Source: Micromonospora lutea (GTDB lineage: Bacteria; Actinomycetota; Actinomycetes; Mycobacteriales; Micromonosporaceae). Taken from it: DNA of 64,000 nt. The notes under the pieces were generated by a model. That model was not told the DNA's origin. It worked only from the letters and a program-made list of their open reading frames with translations, and made no database searches. A program made the translations under genes and the position numbers. Location: assembly GCF_016863535.1 (NCBI RefSeq), contig NZ_BOPB01000030.1:1-64000 (forward strand), read 5' to 3'. Shown here one piece after another: positions 38,159-47,110 of the stretch; the stretch's first letter is position 1, and the number at the start of each line of letters is the position of its first letter.

Positions 38159-41100
38159 GTACCGATTCAGGTCGGCGTGTGGACCCGCGTTGAACGCGAG
38201 CAGCGGCGCGAAATCCTCGTCGCCGACGACCGATGGCCCGGCGTGGTCGCGCAGGTCCCGGTCGTGACTCGACGAGCGCAGCGTGATGACATCGGCGCTC
38301 AGGTGATCGTAGACGCACAGTGCCGTGCCGGGCATGAGCTGGCGCAGCGACCGGTGCCGTGCGCCCAGCACCAGGTCGTCGGAGAGCAGGCTCCGGTACA
38401 ACTGCTGGCTGCGTTGATCCCGGTTGCCCGGTAGCAGCAGCAACGCCGAGTGGTTGTTCGCGATGCTGTTCGCCCGGTACTCCCCGTACATGGCCTCCAT
38501 CTGCGCCAGATCGTGGAAGACCGTGACCAGTTGGATGTCGGTGCCGGCCGCGCTGGTGGCGAGGGTGTCGAGGTTCTCCAGCCGCGCGATGTTGCCGGCC
38601 TCGTCCAGCAGGAGCAGCAGGGGGAGCTGCCGCTGACCGCTGTTGTGCCGGCGGTACGCCTCAGCGATCACCCGCTGGATGAGCATGGTGAAGATCGGGG
38701 CGAGGAGGCGCTGGTCCTCCGGCGGTGCGCAGAGGTACAGGGTGTTCGCTCTGCCGTCGAAGAAGTCGTCGACCTGGAAGTCGCTTTCCGAGTTCCGCCG
38801 TACCGCCGCCGAACTGTACGCCGTGAGCAGTGTGGTGGCGGTGGCGTAGACGCTGGTCATCGTCTGTGGAGCCAGGGCTCGGATGCCGGCGAACGCGCGT
38901 ACGGCGTTGCTTCCGTCGTCGCTGTACCGGAGTGCGACCGTCAGTCGGGCGCTCACCTCGGCGGTGTCCATCGTCTTCACCCAGCGGTGCACGTCGGCCA
39001 TCGTGCATCCGGTGGCCGCTGCGGCGAAGAGCAGCGCTTCGAGCAACTGGTTCGCCAGGTTGTACCAGAACTGTTCGTCCCGCAGCCCCGATCGGCCGGT
39101 CAGTCGGCCGGCCTCGACGAGGGACCGGGCCGTCAGCACCGTGCCCTCCCACGTACGACAGTCGTCGATCGGGTTCCACTTCCTGACCAGGGCGCCGTGC
39201 ACCAGCCGTTCCGTCGGCTCGAAGACCGCGACCTCGCCCATCGCGGCACGTTGCCGTACGGTGCCGCTGAGCACATCGGTGCGAATGGAGGTGACCACAG
39301 CGGGCCCGTCCCATTCGAGCAGGGTGGGGATCACCATGCTGGTGGTCTTGCGGCTGCGCTGCGGGCCGAGCACCAGGACGGGCCGGAACTCCACCGCGGC
39401 GACCAGTTGGTTGGCGTGTCGACCGAGCACCACGCGGTGCCGCCGCTGCTGAGGGTCGGGCGCCACCACCAGCATGCCGAGGGTGTCCGGCTGGGATCCG
39501 GCCGAGGACGCGACGCCGTCGGTGCGTCCGCCGTCGCGTTCCCGCAACCAATCGTCGAGTTCGGTGGAGACGGTTCGGCGGTCGTCGTGGTAGCCGGGAA
39601 ACAGTGGCGACATCACCTCGAAGACGCCGAGTGCCTCCTGGGCCAGCACGATCGCCTCGTCCAACTCGCCCTGCGCATAACGCACCCTCGCGCGCAGGTA
39701 GAGCACCAGGGCGAGGCACTGCCGGCTCTCGTCGGTGCGGGCCTGGTCGCGCAGGCTGTCGGTGAGTCGTCGTACCGAATCGTCGGCCTCGGTCTCGAAG
39801 CCCTCGTCGCTGAGCCGGACCGCCGCCGCCAACTGCAACAGGTGTGCGCTGAGCAGCTGCACCAGATACGTGCGCGGTTCGTCCTCGGAGAGCCGTTGGA
39901 ACTCGGCCACGGCGCGCTCGGCTGCCGGCAGTGCCTCCCGGAACTCCTCGCTCTCCAACCGCAGCAACGCCAGCAGGGTGTACAGCTCACCCAGGTGCGC
40001 CCGGCCGCCGATCGGATCCAGTTCGGCGAGCCGGTCGATCGCGTCGCTGATCGCCTCCGCCGCCTCCGGAAGCCGCCCCAGTCCGAAGTAGAGAGAGGCA
40101 CGGGTCTTGGCCGCGATCACCGGCAGCACGTACATCCGCCGGGGGTGTCGCGCGTAGAGGTCCTCGACCATCGCGTCGGCGGCCCGCACCTCCTTGAGCG
40201 CCTCGTCGACGTCATCGAGCTGGTACAGAGCCTCGGCGTACGCCAGGCGCGTCATCGCGTACGCGAACTCGAACTGATCCGGCAGTTCGCCGGAGAGGTC
40301 CTGGAACATCCGCCGGGCTTCCTGCAGGTACCGCCGTGCCGTGACCTGGTCGACCTGCAGTAGCAATGAGCCGGCGCTGAGCCGGACCGACGCGCGGTTG
40401 AACCGGACATCGTCGTCGTCACTGTCCGCCGCGGTGTCGGCGATGGCCACGGCGACCGCGATCTCCCGCTCGGCCTCCTCCAGTTCTCCGGCGAGCGCCC
40501 GCAGGTTCGCCAGGATGACGCTCGCCGCGGACATCTCGACCGGGTGTGGCGGCGTGGCGGTACGGAACCGGTCGACGGCCTGTGCCGCCTGGCTCAACGC
40601 GCCGGGCAGGTCGGCGGTGCCGAGCAGCGCCATCGCGTACGCCAGCCGCAGCCTTCCCGCCTCCAGGGGCGGCAGCAGGCCGGGCTGGTGCACGGCCTCG
40701 TGCAGGGTGGCGACCGCCGCGCTGTGCTGCCCGGCCGCGAGGTATGCCAGCGCGAGATGTCGTCTCGCCTCGGCGAGGGCGGCGAGGTGCCCGTCCGGAT
40801 CGTCGCGGGACGCAGCCTCGGCGAGCGCCACGGCCTGTTGGCCGGTCTCGATGGCGGCCTCGACGTTGCCGGTGCCCATCCGGACCAGCGAGGTGGTGCT
40901 GAGCAGCCGCCCGAGCTGGTTGTTCTGGCCCAGTTGCGGGGCACGTCGCAGGTAACCGATCGCCTCGTCGGACGACTGCGTGGCGGCATCTGGTCGCCCG
41001 AGCCGCAGGTAGGCATTGGTGGTGTCCTGAAGCAGCCGGATGGCGCGTGCCGTGTCGTCGGTCTGCTGATAGTGGGTCGCGGCCTGGTGCAGCACCGTGG

Positions 41101-43273
41101 CAGCAAGCTTGTGCAGCCGGGCCTGCGCGCGAAAGGCCACGGTCGATGCCTCGGCGGCGGCTCGGGGCACCTCGATCTGTTCCAGCGCGGTGGCGATCCG
41201 CGCGGCGAACAGATAGGCGTCCGAGGTGGGGGTGCTGCCGTCGGGCAGCGGGTCGTTGGCCTGCCGGGCCAGCTCCGGTAGGCGTTCGTCGAGGAGCTGC
41301 GTGAGCACACGCCGCGCGGGCTCCGCCGCCGCTGACGACGGCGACGCCGTCATCCGCAGCAACACTTCGAGCATCCGTGAGCGTTGGCCGACCCGGTCGA
41401 CGTCACCGAAGAGCCCGGCCACCTGGTCGCGCGCGATCAGCCGGCGGGCGATCAGTCGCTCGCCGAGCAGATCCGGGCGTACGGAGGGCAGGGGAGAGCC
41501 GCCGTAGGTCTCCCGCAGCAGTTGGAGCAGCCGCTCCGCCCTGGCGTGGTCGTCGCGTAACGCGCCGACCTGGTTGAGGACGAGCCGCGCGTCATCGTCG
41601 GTGTCCGCGCCGGCGAACGTGGCGACCGCGAACACGTCCATCCGTGGTCCGCTGCTGTCCAGACCGTGCCGGTGCAGGGTGGGCGCCCAGAACTCGCGGT
41701 CTTCCCGGTCGAGTAGCCGGTCCAGCAGGTCGTCGATGTCGTGCCGGTCGGCAGGGGTCGCCCCGACGGCGCGGGCCTCGGTCGTGGCCGACGGAGGAAG
41801 CAGGTCGAGCAGTGCCCGGGCGTGCAGTAGCAGCGGGGTGCTCAGGACGCGGAGCCACGGCGCCAGGTCTGCGGGCGGCTCGGGCGGGGAGGCGGGCACG
41901 GCTTCCGGAATCGCCCCGGGAGGCATCGGCTCGTCCGGCTCGGGAAGCCCCTTCAACCGGCTGAACGCGTGCCGGGCAGCCAGATAGTGCTGGTAGCGGG
42001 CCGCGCCGTCCAGTTCCAGCTGCGACAACCGCAGGTCGAGCGCGGGGTCGTGACTCTCCAGTCCCATCGCGGCGTGCAGCCTGGGCAGGAAGGCCGGCGC
42101 CGACCTGGCCAGGAACACGACGCGTACCGGATGGCGGGCCCCGCCGGTGAGGCAGCCGAGCAGCAGCTCGGCGGCGGTGTCGGGGGTGCTGTCGACGTAG
42201 TCCATGACGATCAGCACCGGACGGCGTACCGCCTCCAACCGGGTCTGGGCCGGCTCGGCGGCGAAGGTTCCGATTCCGGCGACCCATCCGTCGGCCGCCG
42301 CGTGCCGGCACAACTCGGCGGCGAGTCGGGTCTTGCCGCTGCCACCCGGGCCGGACAGCACCGCGTAGCTGACTCGCGCCGGGGTGGCGCACCAGGCGGT
42401 GAGCTGCGCCAGCTCGGCGGACCGACCGGTGAACGGCACCAGCTGGTATTCGACGTGCAGCAGCGCGGTCAACGAGGTGCGTAGATTCTCCTGCACCTGG
42501 GAGCTGAACGATCGTTGGGCGGACCGGATCCGGATGGCCTGACCGGTGCCGACGGAGAAGGACGTCAGGTTGCTGATCCGTCGTGCACCGCTGTGTTCCC
42601 AGGTTGCCGGCAGGTGCGGCTGAAGGTCCCGGTCGGCAAGGAGCCGGGTGACCGGAACCGCCTCCAACCGGCCGCCGCCGTCGAATTCGCCGTTGTCGGT
42701 GACGATCACGCCGACGAGCAGGCCGCTGGTCCAGACCGCCGCGCCGGACAGGCCAGCCCACCCGGAGTCGTTGCGGCGACGTGCCCGCCGGCCGTGGACG
42801 GGTCTGGAGGAGGTGACGTCCAGCGACAGGAGCGTCTGTCGACCGGCGCTGTACGGCGCGGTCACCCCTCGGACGTCCTCCAGATCCCAGTGCTCCTCGG
42901 CGCGAAACGCTTCGGTCGCCTGCACACTGGGAAATCCGATCGCCCGAAACGGTAGCGGCTCGTCGACGTCGATGTGGGCGATGTCGGGTGGCTCCTCGTC
43001 GCCGTCGGGCTGGTGCGAGGAGAGCGCTGTCGGGTCGAGCAGCACCAGCGCGGCATCCAGGTCGGCGTCGGCCGGCAGGATCCGCGCTGTGGCGGTGATC
43101 CAGTCGCGCGGATCCTCGGTGTCGGCCCGGCGAACCCGGATTCCTTCGGGCTCGGATTCGTCGACCACGTGCGCGGCGGTCAGCACCACGCCGGGGGCGA
43201 TCAGCAGGCCCGAACCTCGACTCCGCTGCGCGTCGCCGACGGTGCAGCTGATCTCGACCACTCGGCTGATCAT
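38141..43273 (-). CDS. Trypsin-NTPase-helical repeat-VirD4/TraG-like fusion protein
   Basis: A 1710-residue, four-part protein. (1) Trypsin-like protease, about 1-200: H35 (VLTAAHVVD), D73 and S176 (GLSGAAV). (2) STAND/AAA-type NTPase, about 270-700: Walker A GPGGSGKT with K314 and Walker B VLIVMDYVDS. (3) About 700-1250: repeated helices of TPR type. (4) About 1275-1710: a VirD4/TraG-like ATPase with Walker A GPQRSRKTT (K1309) and Walker B LLLLLDEAG (D1557, E1558). No membrane segment is seen in it. ATG at 43273 overlaps the stop of the small membrane gene (ATGA). The first three parts fit known actinobacterial conflict proteins; a DNA- or protein-pumping ATPase fused behind them is unusual. 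Probably a sensor with protease and pump outputs. Confidence 0.88.
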   Translation of the reverse strand: MISRVVEISCTVGDAQRSRGSGLLIAPGVVLTAAHVVDESEPEGIRVRRADTEDPRDWITATARILPADADLDAALVLLDPTALSSHQPDGDEEPPDIAHIDVDEPLPFRAIGFPSVQATEAFRAEEHWDLEDVRGVTAPYSAGRQTLLSLDVTSSRPVHGRRARRRNDSGWAGLSGAAVWTSGLLVGVIVTDNGEFDGGGRLEAVPVTRLLADRDLQPHLPATWEHSGARRISNLTSFSVGTGQAIRIRSAQRSFSSQVQENLRTSLTALLHVEYQLVPFTGRSAELAQLTAWCATPARVSYAVLSGPGGSGKTRLAAELCRHAAADGWVAGIGTFAAEPAQTRLEAVRRPVLIVMDYVDSTPDTAAELLLGCLTGGARHPVRVVFLARSAPAFLPRLHAAMGLESHDPALDLRLSQLELDGAARYQHYLAARHAFSRLKGLPEPDEPMPPGAIPEAVPASPPEPPADLAPWLRVLSTPLLLHARALLDLLPPSATTEARAVGATPADRHDIDDLLDRLLDREDREFWAPTLHRHGLDSSGPRMDVFAVATFAGADTDDDARLVLNQVGALRDDHARAERLLQLLRETYGGSPLPSVRPDLLGERLIARRLIARDQVAGLFGDVDRVGQRSRMLEVLLRMTASPSSAAAEPARRVLTQLLDERLPELARQANDPLPDGSTPTSDAYLFAARIATALEQIEVPRAAAEASTVAFRAQARLHKLAATVLHQAATHYQQTDDTARAIRLLQDTTNAYLRLGRPDAATQSSDEAIGYLRRAPQLGQNNQLGRLLSTTSLVRMGTGNVEAAIETGQQAVALAEAASRDDPDGHLAALAEARRHLALAYLAAGQHSAAVATLHEAVHQPGLLPPLEAGRLRLAYAMALLGTADLPGALSQAAQAVDRFRTATPPHPVEMSAASVILANLRALAGELEEAEREIAVAVAIADTAADSDDDDVRFNRASVRLSAGSLLLQVDQVTARRYLQEARRMFQDLSGELPDQFEFAYAMTRLAYAEALYQLDDVDEALKEVRAADAMVEDLYARHPRRMYVLPVIAAKTRASLYFGLGRLPEAAEAISDAIDRLAELDPIGGRAHLGELYTLLALLRLESEEFREALPAAERAVAEFQRLSEDEPRTYLVQLLSAHLLQLAAAVRLSDEGFETEADDSVRRLTDSLRDQARTDESRQCLALVLYLRARVRYAQGELDEAIVLAQEALGVFEVMSPLFPGYHDDRRTVSTELDDWLRERDGGRTDGVASSAGSQPDTLGMLVVAPDPQQRRHRVVLGRHANQLVAAVEFRPVLVLGPQRSRKTTSMVIPTLLEWDGPAVVTSIRTDVLSGTVRQRAAMGEVAVFEPTERLVHGALVRKWNPIDDCRTWEGTVLTARSLVEAGRLTGRSGLRDEQFWYNLANQLLEALLFAAAATGCTMADVHRWVKTMDTAEVSARLTVALRYSDDGSNAVRAFAGIRALAPQTMTSVYATATTLLTAYSSAAVRRNSESDFQVDDFFDGRANTLYLCAPPEDQRLLAPIFTMLIQRVIAEAYRRHNSGQRQLPLLLLLDEAGNIARLENLDTLATSAAGTDIQLVTVFHDLAQMEAMYGEYRANSIANNHSALLLLPGNRDQRSQQLYRSLLSDDLVLGARHRSLRQLMPGTALCVYDHLSADVITLRSSSHDRDLRDHAGPSVVGDEDFAPLLAFNAGPHADLNRYGLRDT

Positions 43274-43845
43274 GGTGATTGGGTTCCGTTCGGGTCGTCG
43301 CTGCCGATCAACCAGAGTTGAGATCGGCCAGGTAGTCGTCTCCACCGACGCGACCGGGCATCGGTGAAGCACAGCTCGAACTCGTCGGATACCGGGTTGC
43401 TGGTGCCCGGTGGCAGTGCGAAGACATGCCGGAAGGAGGAGTACGGCTGAATCGTCACCAGTCCTGTGGTGGCTTCGCTGGCCTGCGGCTCCCCGACGGC
43501 TGGTCGATAGTTGAAGGAGACGCGATGAATGACCTCGGCGCTCTGGTTCACCGCCTCGACCTCCACCGCACCCGGGAGGTCCTGGCCACCCCGGTAGGTG
43601 TCGCCGAGTTGCAGCGACACCCGACGGGCCTGACCGTTGACTCGCTCCTCCTGGTCGGCCTCACAGTAGGCGGACACCGCCCGCCCGATCACCGTCACCT
43701 GTTCGGCCAGCCGCTCGACCGCGGCACCGGTCACGGCCGAGCGATACGTGCGCAGAGCCACCAGCAGGGACACCGCGGCGACCGCCAGGGCCGCCACGCT
43801 CGCCGACAGCGAGAGCAACGCAATCACGGCGGTTGTCCCGCCCAC
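43270..43845 (-). CDS. Small membrane-anchored protein coupled to the fusion gene
   Basis: A protein of about 191 residues with an N-terminal hydrophobic hairpin (VIALLSLSASVAALAVAAVSLLVALRTYRS) and a cytoplasmic or outer beta-rich part (EVEAVNQSAEVIHRVSFNYRP, FRHVFALPPGTSN, FELCFTDARSRRWRRL). I do not recognise a named family. GTG at 43845 is preceded by GGGGG at 6 bases; upstream starts cannot be excluded. Its stop overlaps the start of the trypsin-NTPase-TraG gene, so both are made together; it could anchor that protein at the membrane, replacing the N-terminal helices that VirD4 proteins normally carry. Confidence 0.7.
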   Translation of the reverse strand: MGGTTAVIALLSLSASVAALAVAAVSLLVALRTYRSAVTGAAVERLAEQVTVIGRAVSAYCEADQEERVNGQARRVSLQLGDTYRGGQDLPGAVEVEAVNQSAEVIHRVSFNYRPAVGEPQASEATTGLVTIQPYSSFRHVFALPPGTSNPVSDEFELCFTDARSRRWRRLPGRSQLWLIGSDDPNGTQSP

Positions 43846-44088
43846 AACCAACCCCCACAGTCGTGGGCGACACCGACGGGGCGGTGTGCCTACTGTCGAA
43901 TGTCGTACGGCGTTCCGAGCATAGTGACGCGTCCTATCCGCCACGAGCACCGTAGTGACGATGTGACACACCGTTCGGGCGGTCCGTGCTGACCGGCCAT
44001 GGGCGCTGGTCCGTCCAATGTCCACTCCTGGGTCGACTGAACCCGTCGGATTGACGCCGGCGCACTGTCCCGGCCGGGCGCGGCGGGC

Positions 44089-44094
44089 TAGATT
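44089..44094 (+). promoter_or_regulatory. -10 element of the 782-residue membrane protein gene
   Basis: TAGATT ends 6 bases before the GTG start at 44100, and there is no ribosome-binding site. This spacing fits a leaderless transcript. The -35 region is weak. Confidence 0.4.
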
Positions 44095-44099
44095 CCGTT

Positions 44100-46448
44100 G
44101 TGTCCATCGACCCTCACCCGACCGGTGCCGGCCGACAGCCGGACGGTGCGGCCATCCCCGCACGTCGACGTGCCACATCGGAGCGGTGGCTGCGCCAGGT
44201 GGCGTTGTCGCTGGCGCGTACCTCCTCGGCCCGGTTCTGCTGGTGGCGGCTGATCGGGAAGCGGTGGCAGTTTGGTGAACGGCAGCCCCCACCGTATGTG
44301 ACCCTGGCGTGGCGCCGCCGCCGATGGTGGCAGCACGTCGGCTCGGTGCTCGGCTGGCCGGCGGCGGGCCTGGGCGCGCTGGCCGGGGGAGTGTGGCTGG
44401 CTCACCGCAGCGTCGATGTGCTGGTCGACGCGTCGAAGCGGGAGGCCGCGCACGACCTGCTGGACCGGCTGGGCGCGCAGGTCGTCGAGGACGTCGGCGG
44501 CGCCGGTCCGCTGGGTCGGCTCGTGCCGGCGCTGCTGTTGACGGTGTTGTTGACGCTGGTCGGCACGGCGCGCACCCTGGTGCGACAGGAGGTACGCCAG
44601 GCTCCGGAGTCGGTCGCCCCGCGTACGCTGGTGCACCGTCACCGCATCGCGGCACTGCTGACCGTGGCGCCCTGGGCACTCGGGGTGGCGGCGTTGGGCG
44701 TGGCGGGCGGCTACCTCAACTACCGACTGCTGCCCCACACCGCCCCGGACTGGCTGGCGGTCGGCGTCACGCTCGGCGAGCCCCGGCTGAGTCCCGCGCA
44801 GTGGTGGCCGCTGACCGCCGCAGTGGTGGCGTTGACCGCCGGGTGCCTCAGCCTGCGTACGCACTGGGGACGGTTCGTGCTCGTGCGGGCCGGCCTCGTC
44901 CTGGCGCGTCGGTTGCCGTGGCGGACCATCGGTTTCCTCGATGATGCGGTGTCCTCCGGCGAACTGCGCGTGGTCAGCGGCGGCTACCAGTTCCGCGACC
45001 CGGACCGCGCGCGGGCGCTGGTGGCCGGCGATGGTGACCAGGCGGATCTGCGGTCGATCCCGGTTGTCGACCTGGCTGCCCGTCGACAGTTGGCCGCGGC
45101 CGACCTCGCCTGGCGGCAGGAGATCGGTCTCGATTCTGTCGGCGCGCGGATCGGCTTGGCCGGATACCGCGCGGAGTGGGCGGAACTGGTCGCCGGACAG
45201 CAGCGGTTGCCGATGCTGCGCTGGTGCTACCGGACAACCCTGAGCGCGTTCGCCTGGGCGTCGGCCGTCGAGGCGGACGAGCCGGGCGGGTGGTCGGCAC
45301 TGGCGGTCTGGTGTCGCCAGGTGTCGCGGACGGGCCGCCGTTGGCGGTTGTCACGTGCGGTGGTCAGCCCCGCCGCCGAGCACATCGCCCGGTTCGCCTG
45401 GCTGGAGGCGGCGGTACGGAGTCAGCCGGGCGCGTTGGCGGCGCTCGGTGACATGGTGCGGTGCACCGACGGTGGTGATTCGACGCCGGACTCCTTTACC
45501 GGGCTGGCCCGCCTGCTCGGTGCCGACCTGGGCCGGCAACTGGACGACGAGAAGCCCACCGGGAGCTGGTGGCGTCGTTGGCTGGACTGGCACCGGCCGT
45601 TGGGTCTGTCCGCCCGGTTCGGGATCACGGTGCAGGCGTGGTCCGTCGCGATCGACGCGGGCGAGCCGGCGGGCCGTTCGGGTGCCGCCGTCGCGTTCAC
45701 CGACCTGGCCGAGACCGGCAAAGGGCGCAACCTCTCCGACCGCCTGCTCCGGCTGCTGCTCTTCCACACGGCCGTGCAGGTCGGGATCGCCGCGGTCGAT
45801 GCCGACGAACCCGATGCCCCGGCCGGTCTCGCCGAGGTCGTCCGCCGTTGGCGGCACACCCGACACCGGTGGTTCGGTGGCCGGCTGAGCCGTTGGCTGC
45901 TGCTGTCACCGGCCGAGGCGGTGCTCGCCGATGAGGTGGGGCCGGGTGCCCCGCCGGTGCGGCGGCTGCCCCCACCCGAACGGCTCGCCGGGCAATGTCG
46001 TCGGGCCCTGGACACCGCCGCTGTCGAGGGGCCCGTCGTGACGTGCGGCCGGCTGTTCGGGGCGTTGATCCGCAGCGACGTCTACGCCGACTGGACCCGG
46101 ATCTGGCCCTACGATCCGCGGAGTTCGCGCCTGGTCGGAGCCTTCGACGAGGAGACCCTTGGCGATCCGGCCGACGGGTCGTACCCGGCCGGCGACGCAC
46201 TGACGGATCAGCGCTGGAATGGGACTCCGATCACGCCGGCTCTGGCCGCTGCGCTCGTCTGGGCAGACTCCGTGGCCACCCGCAACCGGATGGACGCGGT
46301 ACCTTCCGGGCTGCTGGCCCTGGCGCTGTTGCGTGAACCGCGCAGCGGTGCCACCCGGTGCCTGACGTCGGTACAGGGTGTGACCCGTGAAGAGTTGCTG
46401 TCCCGCGTCCGGCAGGACCTCCTGCGCGCCGTCACGCTGGTGGAATGA
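44100..46448 (+). CDS. Membrane protein with a Clp-N-like C-terminus
   Basis: A 782-residue protein with about four membrane helices between residues 80 and 250, then a long soluble part rich in Trp, Ala and Arg. No family is certain. The last 110 residues (..CGRLFGALIRSDVY.., ..LTPALAAALVWADSVATRNRMD.., ..GLLALALLREPRSGATRCL.., ..VTREELLSRVRQDLL) follow the helical repeat pattern of Clp N-terminal (peptide-adaptor) domains. It is divergent from the small membrane protein of the trypsin-NTPase locus, sharing a 254-base promoter region, which suggests it is part of the same system. The Clp-N assignment is an inference. Confidence 0.6.
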   Translation: MSIDPHPTGAGRQPDGAAIPARRRATSERWLRQVALSLARTSSARFCWWRLIGKRWQFGERQPPPYVTLAWRRRRWWQHVGSVLGWPAAGLGALAGGVWLAHRSVDVLVDASKREAAHDLLDRLGAQVVEDVGGAGPLGRLVPALLLTVLLTLVGTARTLVRQEVRQAPESVAPRTLVHRHRIAALLTVAPWALGVAALGVAGGYLNYRLLPHTAPDWLAVGVTLGEPRLSPAQWWPLTAAVVALTAGCLSLRTHWGRFVLVRAGLVLARRLPWRTIGFLDDAVSSGELRVVSGGYQFRDPDRARALVAGDGDQADLRSIPVVDLAARRQLAAADLAWRQEIGLDSVGARIGLAGYRAEWAELVAGQQRLPMLRWCYRTTLSAFAWASAVEADEPGGWSALAVWCRQVSRTGRRWRLSRAVVSPAAEHIARFAWLEAAVRSQPGALAALGDMVRCTDGGDSTPDSFTGLARLLGADLGRQLDDEKPTGSWWRRWLDWHRPLGLSARFGITVQAWSVAIDAGEPAGRSGAAVAFTDLAETGKGRNLSDRLLRLLLFHTAVQVGIAAVDADEPDAPAGLAEVVRRWRHTRHRWFGGRLSRWLLLSPAEAVLADEVGPGAPPVRRLPPPERLAGQCRRALDTAAVEGPVVTCGRLFGALIRSDVYADWTRIWPYDPRSSRLVGAFDEETLGDPADGSYPAGDALTDQRWNGTPITPALAAALVWADSVATRNRMDAVPSGLLALALLREPRSGATRCLTSVQGVTREELLSRVRQDLLRAVTLVE

Positions 46449-46449
46449 G

Positions 46450-47016
46450 TCAGAGGTTGGCCCGTACCCAGCCGGCGAGCAGCCGGGCGCAATCGTCCAC
46501 CGATTCCTTCCAGGTGCGGTCGGCACCGGCGCCGGCTTCGTCGCTGACCTGCTTCACCACGCGGACCGGCACGCCGAACGCGTGCGCCGTCGACGCCACC
46601 GCGTACCCCTCCATGTCCACCAGATGGGCGCGGCGGCCCAGCGCCGCGCGGGCCTCGTCGTCGGCGATGAACTGGTCACCGGTGGCCAGCGTCGGGCCGT
46701 CCCCCAGGGCCAGGGTTGCGCCGACGGTCTGGCCGGTGAGCCGGCGGATGAACTCGGTGTCCAGGTCGTGTTGGAGGACGCTGCCGATCTCGTGGGTACC
46801 GGTCCAACCCGGGTGCAGGGCACCCGCGGTGCCGAGGTTGACCAGCACCGACGGAAGCGGTTGACGAGCCAGCGTCGCCGCGACCGCAGCGGCGGCGTTG
46901 ACTTTCCCCATCCCGGTGAGCAGCACCGGAAGTTTCGCGTCGAGATACGCGGCCTCCTCGGCGATGGCCAGGACGAGCAGCGGACGGTCCGGGCTGATCG
47001 TTCCGCGAAGATTCAT
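46450..47016 (-). CDS. MTA/SAH nucleosidase-like phosphorylase-fold protein
   Basis: A 188-residue PNP/UDP phosphorylase-superfamily protein. Hallmarks are LLTGMGKVNAAAAVA, LVNLGTAGALHP, GDQFIADD, the purine/ribose-site VDMEGYAVASTAHAFGVPV and VKQVSDEAG with a catalytic-type Asp. It is shorter than the usual 230 residues, missing about 40 at the N-terminus. The expected reaction is hydrolysis of the N-glycosidic bond of methylthioadenosine, SAH or a related nucleoside. It converges on the membrane protein gene with a one-base gap. Confidence 0.85.
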   Translation of the reverse strand: MNLRGTISPDRPLLVLAIAEEAAYLDAKLPVLLTGMGKVNAAAAVAATLARQPLPSVLVNLGTAGALHPGWTGTHEIGSVLQHDLDTEFIRRLTGQTVGATLALGDGPTLATGDQFIADDEARAALGRRAHLVDMEGYAVASTAHAFGVPVRVVKQVSDEAGAGADRTWKESVDDCARLLAGWVRANL

Positions 47017-47110
47017 CGGGCGATGGTAGCCGCTGTCCGCGATGGTCCCGCTCGGCGTGGTGCCACCGGCACCGGGCTTGGTGGCGGCCGCACCGACGTA
47101 CGCTGCCAGG

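Noticed and set aside
38141..43273. The TraG-like domain as a sign of an integrative conjugative element.
   Set aside because: There is no relaxase, integrase, other tra gene, tRNA or att-like direct repeat in the window, and the domain is fused to a protease-NTPase.
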